DNA of 64,000 nucleotides from Bradyrhizobium sp. 170 (GCF_023101085.1 NZ_CP064703.1:5456001-5520000); one strand, 5' to 3'. Counted from the first letter of the stretch, positions 8,292 through 17,238 are shown. Made by a program: numbers and translations. Notes: generated by a model not told the origin, from the sequence alone.

Positions 8292-9092
8292 TCAGTTCGG
8301 CCCTGCGGAGGCGGGGCGCTCATGCTTACGGCCCCCTGCCGGCCTTGGCCCGCATGGATCGTCCTTATCGGTGGGCGCCGCCTTGCCTGGAGGTTCGGCC
8401 ATCTCCGCGGTGGCCCCCGTTCCAGTGCCGCGATCGCTTCCCATGTTGCCGGGTGTCGATTTCCTGGCTTGTTCGTTCGCGTCAATGCACGAGCGAGCAT
8501 CTTGTTTCTTCGTTGGACTGGACGGGGTCGCCACGATTCCGCGGCCGATCGCATCACCTGCGTCGTCCTGCTTGACCTCGATGGATGCACCGTCTCCAAC
8601 CATCTTCACAACGGTCGGGATCGCGATCACAGCCATGACGGCGAGAGCGAAGCCGGACCACGCAATCGAACGCCGGTACCAAGCAACTGGACTGACCGCC
8701 CTTGCCGAAACCTGCGCTCGGCTCTGTTCCGACGGGGCAAGAACGCCAGCCGCCCGTGCCACCAAACCCGCTGGGGCCGTCGCAGGCCGCGCGTGGATTT
8801 CGTCCAGCAACGCCGCCGCGGAAGTTAGCTCCGCGCGGGCCACCGGGTCGTTCGCAAGTCTCGCGGCGACAGCATCCCACTCTGCCCGCGACAGGGAACA
8901 GTCGAGAAACGCAGCGATCTGAGCATTGTCGATCTCGCCCCATTGACCTGCTGCAAGGGAACCCTGCCCCAAACCCTCGGAAATGGTCCGCGACAGTTGC
9001 GCGCGAAGCAGCTCATAGGTTTGTAGCCGGTCGGAGCGGTCATCGTCCTCGGCGGGCACAGGCGCCGGTTCCTGACTAGGGCGTTCGATCAT
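8292..9092 (-). CDS. Single-pass membrane protein, probable anti-sigma factor for the adjacent sigma gene
   Basis: A 266-residue protein starting MIERPSQEP at the ATG 9092; an in-frame TTG at 9107 is an alternative. Residues about 35-95 form an acidic helical cytoplasmic domain (DNAQIAAFLDCSLSRAEWDA) of the type used by anti-sigma factors to hold a sigma factor. A single membrane segment follows (SIAWSGFALAVMAVIAIPTV, residues about 145-165). The periplasmic tail is low-complexity, rich in Gly, Pro and Lys. No HxxxCxxC zinc motif is seen. It starts 25 bp after the sigma-factor stop, so the two are co-transcribed. Function inferred from position and topology. Confidence 0.65.
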   Translation of the reverse strand: MIERPSQEPAPVPAEDDDRSDRLQTYELLRAQLSRTISEGLGQGSLAAGQWGEIDNAQIAAFLDCSLSRAEWDAVAARLANDPVARAELTSAAALLDEIHARPATAPAGLVARAAGVLAPSEQSRAQVSARAVSPVAWYRRSIAWSGFALAVMAVIAIPTVVKMVGDGASIEVKQDDAGDAIGRGIVATPSSPTKKQDARSCIDANEQARKSTPGNMGSDRGTGTGATAEMAEPPGKAAPTDKDDPCGPRPAGGRKHERPASAGPN

Positions 9093-9116
9093 CGGGCAGA
9101 AATCCAATACCCATGT

Positions 9117-10334
9117 TCAGACGGACATATCGGAATTCTTTTCCAATTGCACCGCAATTTCTTTCAACCATTTCTGGGTTCGCTGCTTGAAACGATAGAC
9201 TTCCTCGACCGGGCAACCCATCAGCCTCGCGATGTCTCGTGCTGGCAACGACTCATTGGCCGAAAATACGATCTGAAGGTACAACCGTTCATCGGCGGGA
9301 AGCTTTTCCGCAGCCGTATTGATGGCGGCGACGAGAGCTGCGCGGTGCTTTTCCTCCTCAAAGAGCAGCAAACGGTCCTCGGGAGTCGGCGACGAATCCG
9401 CGATCGAAATACCTCCACCCTCGCCAAGCAGCGCGTCGAGCGAGATGGCCTCGGTGGCGGGCGGCGTGCGTTCCAGTCTCGCCATGCCGGCAACGCGCGC
9501 GACCGACTCGGCAACATCAGCAGCTGTCGGATCTTGCGCCAGCCTGCCGCGCAGTGCAGCAACGAGGCGATCGGTGTCCAGCGGACAACCCTCCCACACC
9601 ACGGCTGCATAAATCGCCTGGTCAAGCGGCGTTGAACGAGAAATCGCCGCCGGCAAACGCCGTCGAGGCGCCTCACGCCGCACGAGATCGATCAAGATGC
9701 GATCGACCACGGTCAGAATATAGCCCGTGAAGCTGCCGCGGCCTCCGTATAAGCGGATACGACGGAAATCATTCTCGATCAGCTTGAGGCATACTTCTTG
9801 ATACGTATCCTCGCGTCCAGCTCTACCAAGGTTGCGCGGCAATTGTCTGGCGATCCGGCTACGAATGTCGGTCTCGAAGTAACGCGAGAATCTCTCCCAC
9901 GCCTCGCGCGGCGTTTTACTGAACTGTCCCGCCAGTTCGTCGGCGAGAACATCGCGGGCGACAAGCGACAAATACGTCGTAAGCCGCGAGCGCCCGTCGA
10001 ACCCCCGCAGCCGCGCATAATCGTCTGCCTTCAGTGATGCGACGATGTGAAGGAACGCAGCCTCCGCGTCCGCTCCTTCGCCTGCCAGCTTCACGACGAT
10101 CGACCACAGTGTCGTCGAGACGTGTTCGAGAAATCTGCTCGCTGCCCCAGCGTCACCGGAGAGGGCAGCATTGACGAGCGCGCGCTCAAAGTTGCCGCTC
10201 AGCGGTGGCACAATCTGCATCTCAGGGGCGACCGGCCGTTCGGCGACCGCATTGGCACGGTCGGCATCGTTGTCGTGCGACTTGGCCTTTTTCGGGACCA
10301 ACAGATTCTGGATCAACAGGCTGCGCGACCACAT
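9117..10334 (-). CDS. Sigma-70-family (ECF-like) sigma factor with an apparent duplicated region 2
   Basis: A 405-residue protein, about twice the length of a usual ECF sigma factor. The start ATG at 10334 has AGGGGA 6 nt upstream. Two consecutive segments fit region 2.3-2.4: residues about 58-130 (FDGRSRLTTYLSLVARDVLA) and about 148-225 (YGGRGSFTGYILTVVDRILI). Region 4 follows near the C-terminus (LPARDIARLMGCPVEEVYRF, a helix-turn-helix). A variable linker of about 120 residues separates regions 2 and 4. It forms an operon with the membrane protein immediately downstream. The trigger and regulon are unknown. Confidence 0.78.
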   Translation of the reverse strand: MWSRSLLIQNLLVPKKAKSHDNDADRANAVAERPVAPEMQIVPPLSGNFERALVNAALSGDAGAASRFLEHVSTTLWSIVVKLAGEGADAEAAFLHIVASLKADDYARLRGFDGRSRLTTYLSLVARDVLADELAGQFSKTPREAWERFSRYFETDIRSRIARQLPRNLGRAGREDTYQEVCLKLIENDFRRIRLYGGRGSFTGYILTVVDRILIDLVRREAPRRRLPAAISRSTPLDQAIYAAVVWEGCPLDTDRLVAALRGRLAQDPTAADVAESVARVAGMARLERTPPATEAISLDALLGEGGGISIADSSPTPEDRLLLFEEEKHRAALVAAINTAAEKLPADERLYLQIVFSANESLPARDIARLMGCPVEEVYRFKQRTQKWLKEIAVQLEKNSDMSV

Positions 10335-10427
10335 GACTTTTCCCCTGACAAACAGCCGACCCACCGAATGACAGTTGAACAGCCAGAGACTACGGCCTTC
10401 CCAAGTTGGCCTCTTTAGTCGCCAAAT

Positions 10428-10455
10428 AACTGGTTCTTGTCGATAAACAACTGGT
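10428..10455 (-). promoter_or_regulatory. Direct repeat upstream of the sigma-factor operon
   Basis: ACCAGTT occurs twice on the minus strand (10428-10434 and 10449-10455), 21 bp apart, or two helical turns, about 95 bp upstream of the sigma start. The spacing suits two regulator protomers on one face of the DNA. A role in sigma operon control is inference. Confidence 0.35.
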
Positions 10456-11025
10456 ATCCCAATCTGGCGAGATTATGAATTGCAACAGTGCTAACGCTAA
10501 AATTGTAGAATGAATGCATTGCTCCATCCTGAGCGCGCTCGACTCGTCGTGCCTGCCCCGACATGGCACTGAATTGCCACAACTACGCCAACCTTGGCGC
10601 CCGCAAATGCCACGAGCCACATTGCGTCGATCGCCCTGGCACGATCTGAACCAGCCGCCGAACTAGTTCGTCTGTTGTGGGCAGAGGCACAGACGTTGCT
10701 CGCGTGAACACCATTGAGCACATAGCTGCATTGATCTCTCCGGCGTCATCGAGAGACGAAATCGAGATGCGGGATGCGTATCTATCGCGACCTGCGTGAT
10801 CTTCCGGTCGCGAGCTTGTAAGTGCTTTGCACCTCGAGCGCGGTGGTGCCGGCCTTGCCCCTCAGACCGCCGGCCAGCGCCAAGAAATCGGCTGGCATTC
10901 GTAATCGTCATTCTGCGAATTGAGCCCTCGCAAGGCTCGGCTTCGTAAGTTCGCGACTTGCCAAACAAGATCACTCCGCTTCCGAAACACCGGCCAGCCT
11001 TTGACTGCAGCGCGTTCAGTGCAGC

Positions 11026-11158
11026 CTGCTCACATTGCTTATCGCTAGATTTTATTTGATCTCTCGGTGCACACTGAAGAGATCATGCGCTCTCCAATGT
11101 CAGCGCTTGTCGGGAAACACCTCAATAGAATGTGAGCAGTGTGACGGCGTCTGCTCAC
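11026..11158. repeat. CTGCTCAC inverted repeats, possible terminator of the monooxygenase gene
   Basis: CTGCTCACATT (11026-11036) recurs inverted as AATGTGAGCAG (11129-11139), and GTGAGCAG (11132-11139) pairs perfectly with CTGCTCAC (11151-11158) across 11 nt. The hairpin at 11132-11158 lies about 65 nt beyond the monooxygenase stop. No T-run follows on either strand. Confidence 0.45.
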
Positions 11159-11223
11159 GCTTCCAGCATCCCCTGGAATGACCTCGAACATGGCGCGCCA
11201 TGCGATCTCAATCGGCTTGACCG

Positions 11224-12858
11224 TCAAGCGGTAACTGGCGTTCGCACGCGCTCGAAGACGAAGTCGCGGTACCCGGTCTGTATTGCGGCGGCACAATACT
11301 CCCGGTACCTCGGAAACCCACCCGTGAAAAGCGTAAGTCCCTGAGCCTTGTCCTTGACGTTGGTGCCGACGTACCAGGTCTTCGCCTTGGACAAGAGCGA
11401 GCGCTGCGCCAGCTTGAACACGAGCTCCATCCAGTCGTCTTCCGCCTTCTTCGTCGGCTCGATGGTGTCGAGGCCTTGGTCGGCCATGTGCGTGATCGCA
11501 GTCGCGATCCAGTCGACATCGCTCTCGCTGATCCTGACGATGTTGGCCAGCGCAGCGGGGCCATTGGGCCCGGTGGTCATGAAGAGATTCGGGAAGCCCT
11601 CCATCATGAGGCCCAGATACGACCGGGCTCCCGCCTTCCACTTCTCGTTGACTGAACGGCCGTTGCGACCGATGACGTCGAAGGCCGTCAGCGCCCCCGT
11701 CAGCCCGTCATAGCCGGTCGCGAAGATGAGCATGTCGAGTGCGGTCTCGCCCGACTGGGTGCGCACGCCGTGCTTCGTGATCTCCACGACCGGATCGGTA
11801 ACGCAGTCCATCAAGCGAACATTCGGCTGGTTGAACGTTTCATAGTACCCCGTGTCCAGGCACGGACGGCGGGCAAAGACGGGGTAACCGCGCGGCTTCA
11901 GTTTTTCGGCGGTGACGGGATCCTTGACGACCTCGCAGATCTTGTCGCGCACGAACTCGGCAACGTGCTCATTGGCCTCTTCGTTGCTCAGCAAGTCCGT
12001 GAAGGTGCCGAGCATCGTCAAACCGCCGGACCTCCAGGCATCCTCAAGGAGTTCGCGACGGCGCGACGGGGTCACGCTGAAGAAGGCACGGGTCGTCCAT
12101 GGGCGCACACCGCCGTTCGGGCTGTTGCGCGCCGCCTCACGAATGCCGGCATAGTTGCGCTTCACCTCCGCCACATAGCCGGAATCCAGCTTCTGGTTGC
12201 GCATCGGCATGGTGAAGCTCGGCGTGCGCTGGAAAACAAATAGCTCACCGGCCTGCCGACCAACCTCCTGCACGATCTGGATGCCGGTCGATCCCGTGCC
12301 GATCACTCCAACACGCTTGCCTGCGAAGCTGACCGGATGGTGCGGCCATTTGCCAGCGCGCAGGAGCTGCCCTTCGTAGCCATCGATGCCAGGAATGTCC
12401 GGATCTCTTGGAATCGAGAGCGGACCGGTCGCCATCACGCAGTACGTCGCCTCAATCGTCTCGCCGCGATCCGTCGTGACCTTCCAGAGCTTGCGCGTCT
12501 CATCCCAGGCCGCGCTATTGACGCGCGTATTGAACTGATAGTGCTTGCGCAAGCTGAGCCGGTCGGCCACAAAATTGATGTAGGCCAGAAGCTCCGGCTG
12601 CGACGCGAACTCTTCGGACCAGGTCCACTCCTGTTCGATCTCGGGTGAAAAGGAATAGCTGTAGTCAATGCTGGGGAGGTCGACACGCGCACCGGGGTAG
12701 CGGTTCCAGTACCACACACCGCCGACATCGCCGCCCGCCTCGAAGGCTGCAATCCTGAGGCCCATCTCGCGAAACTTGTAGACGGCGTACAGGCCGCCGA
12801 ATCCGGCGCCGACGATGACGACGTCCAAACGTTGTCCCCTCGCATCGGTGCTGTTCAT
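11224..12858 (-). CDS. FAD-dependent monooxygenase, Baeyer-Villiger type
   Basis: A 544-residue protein with an N-terminal FAD site (VVIVGAGFGGLYAV, residues about 13-26), the BVMO motif GGVWYWNRYPGARVD (46-60), and an NADPH-binding Rossmann motif (VGVIGTGSTGIQ, 183-194). Length and order match cyclohexanone and phenylacetone monooxygenases, which insert oxygen next to a ketone. The class fingerprint FxGxxxHxxxW(P/D) appears as YEGQLLRAGKWP (161-172): the usual His is Arg167 and Phe is Tyr. It lies 50 bp downstream of a SnoaL-like gene on the same strand, so the two form an operon divergent from IclR. Substrate unknown. Confidence 0.85.
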   Translation of the reverse strand: MNSTDARGQRLDVVIVGAGFGGLYAVYKFREMGLRIAAFEAGGDVGGVWYWNRYPGARVDLPSIDYSYSFSPEIEQEWTWSEEFASQPELLAYINFVADRLSLRKHYQFNTRVNSAAWDETRKLWKVTTDRGETIEATYCVMATGPLSIPRDPDIPGIDGYEGQLLRAGKWPHHPVSFAGKRVGVIGTGSTGIQIVQEVGRQAGELFVFQRTPSFTMPMRNQKLDSGYVAEVKRNYAGIREAARNSPNGGVRPWTTRAFFSVTPSRRRELLEDAWRSGGLTMLGTFTDLLSNEEANEHVAEFVRDKICEVVKDPVTAEKLKPRGYPVFARRPCLDTGYYETFNQPNVRLMDCVTDPVVEITKHGVRTQSGETALDMLIFATGYDGLTGALTAFDVIGRNGRSVNEKWKAGARSYLGLMMEGFPNLFMTTGPNGPAALANIVRISESDVDWIATAITHMADQGLDTIEPTKKAEDDWMELVFKLAQRSLLSKAKTWYVGTNVKDKAQGLTLFTGGFPRYREYCAAAIQTGYRDFVFERVRTPVTA

Positions 12859-12908
12859 GTCGGCATTTCCTCAGGTTGGTGATTTGATCTCAGCGGGAGC
12901 GTCACGCC

Positions 12909-13439
12909 CTAACGCCGGCCGAGGAGATCGTAGATGGAATCATCGGGAAACCGTGCGCCCAATGGCAGCCGAGGGCCAAAGCGAGGCTCTTCGGATTGGG
13001 TTGCGGCGACTTGCTCTTCCACCCAATCGTAGACAACCACGCGTCGGAAGACCCGCCATTCGCCGTCTCGCTGCTGAAAGACATCGCAATAGCGGCCGGC
13101 GATCAGAAACTGGCGAAGGCTGTCATCCCTTCCCGGCCCGCGCTGCAGGGCAAGGAAGTAGGTTTCGACAACGGCCTCCTTGAGCGCGGTAAACTCGATC
13201 AGGATGTTGCCGACCATATGGACGTTGCGTGCACCGCTCTCGAAGATTCCATGCGCCCATTGGAAGAAGCCTTCGACCGGGCCGGAATACGGGCCGTGCT
13301 GGTCCGTTGCATCCGGCCAATACGCACCGCGAAGCGACACTTCATCAGCCCGGTCGACCCCGCGGCAATAGCGATAGATGCAATCGCGGATTGCTTCTCT
13401 GTCGAGCAACTCGGCAATCTTCTCTTGAGGTATGGTCAT
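12909..13439 (-). CDS. SnoaL-like (NTF2-fold) protein
   Basis: A 176-residue protein. The ATG at 13439 starts MTIPQEKIAELLDREAIRDC, the usual beginning of SnoaL_4-type NTF2-fold proteins (LLDREAIRDCIYRYCRGVDR, then DATDQHGPYSG). These small cone-shaped domains act as dehydratases, isomerases or hydroxylase partners; YRYCRGVDR and the WRVFRRVVVYDW strand near the C-terminus fit. A longer reading from 13694 would cross the IclR operator and is rejected. It is first in a two-gene operon with the monooxygenase and probably acts on the same ring or ketone substrate. Confidence 0.78.
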   Translation of the reverse strand: MTIPQEKIAELLDREAIRDCIYRYCRGVDRADEVSLRGAYWPDATDQHGPYSGPVEGFFQWAHGIFESGARNVHMVGNILIEFTALKEAVVETYFLALQRGPGRDDSLRQFLIAGRYCDVFQQRDGEWRVFRRVVVYDWVEEQVAATQSEEPRFGPRLPLGARFPDDSIYDLLGRR

Positions 13440-13541
13440 ATCAAAGCCCGTCCAAGCTCCGGCTCGATCCGCTGGGCGCATCAGCCGCTCTCCCTTGACG
13501 ACAGCCACCATCTCATGTGCAGTGGAGGCAACCAACAAAAG

Positions 13542-13574
13542 TTCATATGTGAAGCTGAATTTCACATTCGTGAA
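13542..13574. promoter_or_regulatory. Double palindrome, candidate IclR operator
   Basis: TTCATATGTGAA (13542-13553) is a near-palindrome and TTCACATTCGTGAA (13561-13574) has perfect TTCAC/GTGAA arms. Both share TTCAY...RTGAA half-sites and lie 26-58 bp before the GTG of the IclR gene and about 100 bp before the divergent SnoaL-monooxygenase start, an ideal position to control both. Confidence 0.6.
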
Positions 13575-13599
13575 TTTGTTGCCGCAAAGGGAGGACGAC

Positions 13600-14415
13600 G
13601 TGCCATCGCCGCTGACGACGTCGGCCTCCATTTCCGCGGCCGGATCCACTGTCAAATCCGCATTGCGTGCCATCGAAATCCTTGAGTTCTTCATGCGCGT
13701 GCGGCAACCGCGCGCGATGTCCGAGATCAGCGCGGCGCTGGGTTATCCACCGTCCAGCGCCACGGTTCTGCTCAAGACGCTGGTCGGCCTTGGCTACCTG
13801 AATTTCGACCGCAGAACGCGGGTCTATTTCCCGACGCCGAAAGTGACCTCGCTAGGCGACTGGATACCGAAAAGCCTGTTCGGCAGCAGCCGCCTGCTCG
13901 AGGCCATGCGTGACGTCCACGCCGCGACAGGTGAAGCGGTGGCGATCGGCACGACGAACGACGTGTATCTGCAGTACGTCAAGATCGTGCAATCGATCCA
14001 CCCGCTTCGCTTTCATGTCGATGAGGGGACCCTTAGACCGCTGACGCAGTCCGCGCTCGGTTGGCTATTGATGTCGACGATGTCCGACGAGAAAGTCGAC
14101 AGCATCGTTCGCCGCGCGAACATCGCCACGCCGAACGCGTCCGATCGGGTCAAGCTCCCGGAAATGATGAAGCGCATTCGTCAGATTCGAGGCAAAGGCT
14201 ATTGCTCCGCAGAGAACGTCCCCATTCCGGGCGGAGCCACCATTTGCGTGCTGCTGCCAACCACGATTCAGAATCAACCGGTTGCATTGGGGCTTGGCGG
14301 CGCCGCCGAGCGGATCAAGCAAAACTCCAGCCGCTACTTGAACGTTCTGCGGCAGGCGGCCAGATCCATCAAAGCAAATCACGTTTCCGGCCAGCCGGTC
14401 GATGCCAGCGTTTGA
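13600..14415 (+). CDS. IclR-family transcriptional regulator
   Basis: A 271-residue protein. The GTG at 13600 is chosen because GGGAGG lies 5 nt upstream; upstream in-frame sequence contains the operator palindromes. The N-terminal winged helix (residues about 18-75, RAIEILEFFMRVRQPRAMSE through PPSSATVLLKTLVGLGYLNF) is followed by the IclR effector-binding domain (about 85-255, with GYCSAENVPIPGGATICVLL). Divergent from the SnoaL-monooxygenase operon, which it likely controls together with itself. It may also affect the TctA-end operon that converges on it, but no evidence shows that. Confidence 0.87.
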   Translation: MPSPLTTSASISAAGSTVKSALRAIEILEFFMRVRQPRAMSEISAALGYPPSSATVLLKTLVGLGYLNFDRRTRVYFPTPKVTSLGDWIPKSLFGSSRLLEAMRDVHAATGEAVAIGTTNDVYLQYVKIVQSIHPLRFHVDEGTLRPLTQSALGWLLMSTMSDEKVDSIVRRANIATPNASDRVKLPEMMKRIRQIRGKGYCSAENVPIPGGATICVLLPTTIQNQPVALGLGGAAERIKQNSSRYLNVLRQAARSIKANHVSGQPVDASV

Positions 14416-14448
14416 TGTAGTACCGGCACGGTAGACACCCGATGGATC

Positions 14449-15948
14449 TCACTCCTGCAAAGCCTCCTCGCGCCGCGTGCGGATCGTGGGCAGCATGATC
14501 AAAATGACCGCGATGGCGGCTGCAGCCAGCAGAGTGGCCGACAATGGCGAGGTCAGAAACACGCTCACGTCGCCGCGCGAGAGCACCATCGCGCGACGAA
14601 AATTTTCTTCGATCGCGGGGCCCAACACCAATCCAAGCAACAGCGGCGCTGCCGGCAGCTGCAGCTTGATCAGCGCATAGCCAAACACGCAGAATACGGC
14701 CGCCTCATAAACCTCGAAGGTACCGCCGTTGATCGAATAGACGCCGATCGAACAGAACACCATGATCGCCGGAAACAGATAGCGATAGGGAATGGTGAGC
14801 AGCTTCACCCACAATCCAACCAGCGGAAGATTGAGGATCAGCAGCATCAGATTGCCGACCCACATCGAGGCAATCAGCCCCCAGAACAAGGTCGGGTTCT
14901 TGGTCATGACTTCGGGACCGGGCTGGATGTTGTGAATGTTCATGGCGCCAACCATCAGCGCCATCACGACGTTCGACGGCACACCGAGCGTCAACAGCGG
15001 AATGAAGGAGGTCTGGGCTCCCGCGTTGTTGGCCGATTCCGGACCGGCAACGCCTTCGATCGCGCCCTTGCCAAACTGCTCCGGGTGCTTCGAAAGCTTC
15101 TTTTCCAGCGTATAGGAAGCGAAAGACGAGAGCACCGCGCCGCCGCCCGGCAGCACGCCGAGCAGCGTTCCAAGCGCCGTGCCACGCAGCATCGCCGGAA
15201 CCATGCGCCGAAAATCGTCGCGCGTCGGAAACAGATTGGCGATCTTTTGCGTCACCAGCGACAGCTTGTCGTCCTGCTCCAGGTTCTTCACGATCTCGGC
15301 AAAGCCGAAGATGCCCATCGCCAGCGGGACGAAATCCAGGCCGTCGAAGAGCTGCGGGATGCCGAAGGCGAAGCGCTGCGTTCCCGTGCTGAGGTCAGTG
15401 CCCACGAGGCTCAACAGCATGCCGAGCACGACCATTCCGACGCCTTCAATGAAGGGGCCACTTGACAGGACCGAAGCAAGGATGAGGCCCAGGATCATCA
15501 AGGCAAAGAATTCCTTAGGTCCAAACAGCAGGGCCGCCGCCGTAAGCGGCCCGGCCAGCGCCGCAAGTGCCAGCGTCGCGACGCAGCCCGCGAAAAACGA
15601 ACCGATCGCCGCCGTCGAGAGCGCAACGCCGGCCCGCCCCTGCTTCGCCATCTGATAACCGTCAATCGTGGTAATCACGGACGAGGACTCGCCGGGCAGA
15701 TTGACCACGATGGCCGTGGTCGAGCCGCCATACTGCGCGCCGTAGTAGATACCAGCCAGCATGATCAGCGCAGCTTCCGGCGGCAATGCGTAAGTGATGG
15801 GAAGCAGCATCGCGATGGTGGCGAGCGGGCCAAGGCCTGGGAGTACCCCGATCAGGGTGCCCAGCAGGCATCCCAAGAAAGCGTAGAGCAGATTGGCCGG
15901 TTGGGCGGCAGTGGAGAAGCCGATCGCCAGATTCTGAAAGAGATCCAT
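14449..15948 (-). CDS. tctA: Tripartite tricarboxylate transporter, large membrane subunit TctA
   Basis: A 499-residue protein with about 11-12 membrane segments and the family hallmark near the N-terminus ([20 protein letters not shown] and [24 protein letters not shown] segment, then [20 protein letters not shown]). TctA forms the solute channel of a secondary transporter fed by the periplasmic TctC protein. TctB is 12 bp upstream. It is last in a nine-gene minus-strand operon of acyl-CoA catabolism genes, implying the imported solute is the carboxylic acid that the operon degrades. The matching TctC lies 8.8 kb away across the divergent promoter. Confidence 0.93.
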   Translation of the reverse strand: MDLFQNLAIGFSTAAQPANLLYAFLGCLLGTLIGVLPGLGPLATIAMLLPITYALPPEAALIMLAGIYYGAQYGGSTTAIVVNLPGESSSVITTIDGYQMAKQGRAGVALSTAAIGSFFAGCVATLALAALAGPLTAAALLFGPKEFFALMILGLILASVLSSGPFIEGVGMVVLGMLLSLVGTDLSTGTQRFAFGIPQLFDGLDFVPLAMGIFGFAEIVKNLEQDDKLSLVTQKIANLFPTRDDFRRMVPAMLRGTALGTLLGVLPGGGAVLSSFASYTLEKKLSKHPEQFGKGAIEGVAGPESANNAGAQTSFIPLLTLGVPSNVVMALMVGAMNIHNIQPGPEVMTKNPTLFWGLIASMWVGNLMLLILNLPLVGLWVKLLTIPYRYLFPAIMVFCSIGVYSINGGTFEVYEAAVFCVFGYALIKLQLPAAPLLLGLVLGPAIEENFRRAMVLSRGDVSVFLTSPLSATLLAAAAIAVILIMLPTIRTRREEALQE

Positions 15949-15960
15949 CAGGCCCCGCCT

Positions 15961-16428
15961 TCAATTGAGTAGCGCCGGCCACACCGGGAGCTGCAGCCCG
16001 AGGCCGTAGACGAACACCAGCAGGCACAGCGCGATCAGGACCGCCGCATTTGCCAGCGCCCCCTTCCAGGTGAACTCGGAACTGGCCTTGCTCGACACCA
16101 CGATCAGGACGAAGAGCGAGCCCACAAGGCCGAGTGGAAAGAGCAGAACGGCAAACAGGATCACTGAACCCGTGACCCACGCGAGGCCTTTCACGTCCCA
16201 TCTACGCAAGGCCTGCCGTTCGGCCGTCCGCCTCACAGCTCCCAGCATCACGGCCAACCCGATGGCCGCGAGCACGATCGCGAGCAGCCGGGGAAAATAG
16301 CCCGGCCCCATCCGTGCCGCAGTTCCCGCCGGATAGTTCAGCGCCGTCACGAAGAAGAAGATCGCAAAGGCAAGGAACAATGCGCCCGAAGCAAAGGCGC
16401 GCTGGTCGCGGATGGTCGGCCCCGTCAT
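15961..16428 (-). CDS. tctB: Tripartite tricarboxylate transporter, small membrane subunit TctB
   Basis: A 155-residue protein with four hydrophobic segments (ASGALFLAFAIFFFVTALNY; LLAIVLAAIGLAVMLGAV; VTGSVILFAVLLFPLGLVGS; NAAVLIALCLLVFVYGLGLQ) and the GTAARMGPGYFPRLLAIVLA loop typical of TctB. It partners with TctA in the membrane. It lies 24 bp after the CMD-fold gene and 12 bp before tctA, in one operon. Confidence 0.9.
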   Translation of the reverse strand: MTGPTIRDQRAFASGALFLAFAIFFFVTALNYPAGTAARMGPGYFPRLLAIVLAAIGLAVMLGAVRRTAERQALRRWDVKGLAWVTGSVILFAVLLFPLGLVGSLFVLIVVSSKASSEFTWKGALANAAVLIALCLLVFVYGLGLQLPVWPALLN

Positions 16429-16452
16429 CGTCGTTGACCTCCTGCTGTTATC

Positions 16453-17238
16453 CTACGCGTCGACCGCTGGCGACTTACCCGTCGTCGTCGGATCAATCGC
16501 ATCCATCAGGATCGGCACGCCAATCGCGCAGGCATGCACGCCCAGATGAGCCGTCATCTGAAGAACCTGGAGAATCTCCCGCCGATCGATCCCCAGTCGC
16601 AACGCCCGCCTGATCTGCAAACGGAGCCCGTGCGGATTGAGCGCCGTGAAGCAGCCATTCAAGGCGAGCGTGATAAGGCAGCTCGACTGTTCGTCGAGAC
16701 CGCCTGCCCGACGTCCCCCCGCCAACAGGTCGAGCATCGCAGCGAAATAGCCGGGATCCGCGCGCAGCCACAGATCGATGAAGTCCGGCCAGTCGCCGAA
16801 TTGTGCGACATAGGCTTCGCGAAGCGCCTTCTGCTCGTTCGTGAGCGTCGCTTGGTCTGAATCGAGTCCAGCCAACGCAAGCTCCTCGGCAAGAATGCCG
16901 ACGCCGACATAGCAGCCCTCCAGCCCCTGCGCCGTGGCCAGCCGCAGCACATCGACGATCTCCTGCGCGGTTGCGCCCTGTTCGAGTGCGAGCTGCATGT
17001 GCAACGCAAGCCCAGACCGGAACAGGTGCGTCGCCGATCCATCCAGCGCGACATAAATCAGTTCCCGCATTTTCGGAGAAAGCGGGCCCGTCGCTGCCGG
17101 ATAGCCGGCATAGCTGCCGTAGGTCTCCAGAAACGCCGGATCAAGGCGCAGCAGGCCTTCGGTCCAGGGCCGCCAATAGCCGCGCGCCCTGATGTAGGCT
17201 TCCTTGAGCGCCTGCTCCTTCGGGGTCAGATTGGACAT
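16453..17238 (-). CDS. Carboxymuconolactone-decarboxylase-fold protein with two repeats
   Basis: A 261-residue protein containing two AhpD/CMD-like helical units, residues about 45-120 (PKMRELIYVALDGSATHLFR, ALEQGATAQEIVDVLRLATA) and about 165-245 (CLITLALNGCFTALNPHGLR, ALRLGIDRREILQVLQMTAH). No CxxC redox pair is seen, so AhpD-like peroxidase activity is unlikely. Some family members act as lactone or carboxylate decarboxylases or hydratases. It is embedded between an SDR and TctB with 12-24 bp gaps, so it is part of the catabolic operon; the reaction is unassigned. Confidence 0.78.
   Translation of the reverse strand: MSNLTPKEQALKEAYIRARGYWRPWTEGLLRLDPAFLETYGSYAGYPAATGPLSPKMRELIYVALDGSATHLFRSGLALHMQLALEQGATAQEIVDVLRLATAQGLEGCYVGVGILAEELALAGLDSDQATLTNEQKALREAYVAQFGDWPDFIDLWLRADPGYFAAMLDLLAGGRRAGGLDEQSSCLITLALNGCFTALNPHGLRLQIRRALRLGIDRREILQVLQMTAHLGVHACAIGVPILMDAIDPTTTGKSPAVDA

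Larger units (their letters stand above)
10335..11223. other. Long intergenic region without a convincing gene
   Basis: About 890 bp between the sigma-factor start and the monooxygenase stop. Short open frames exist on both strands but none has a ribosome-binding site, family resemblance or conserved motif. The part nearest the sigma gene is relatively AT-rich and holds a 21-bp-spaced direct repeat; the far part holds three copies of CTGCTCAC in both orientations. It probably contains the sigma operon promoter and the terminator of the monooxygenase operon. Confidence 0.55.

Noticed and set aside
10390..10974. Short open frames of 74-103 codons in the gap after the sigma factor
   Set aside because: No ribosome-binding sites, starts or recognisable domains; composition is like the surrounding non-coding DNA.
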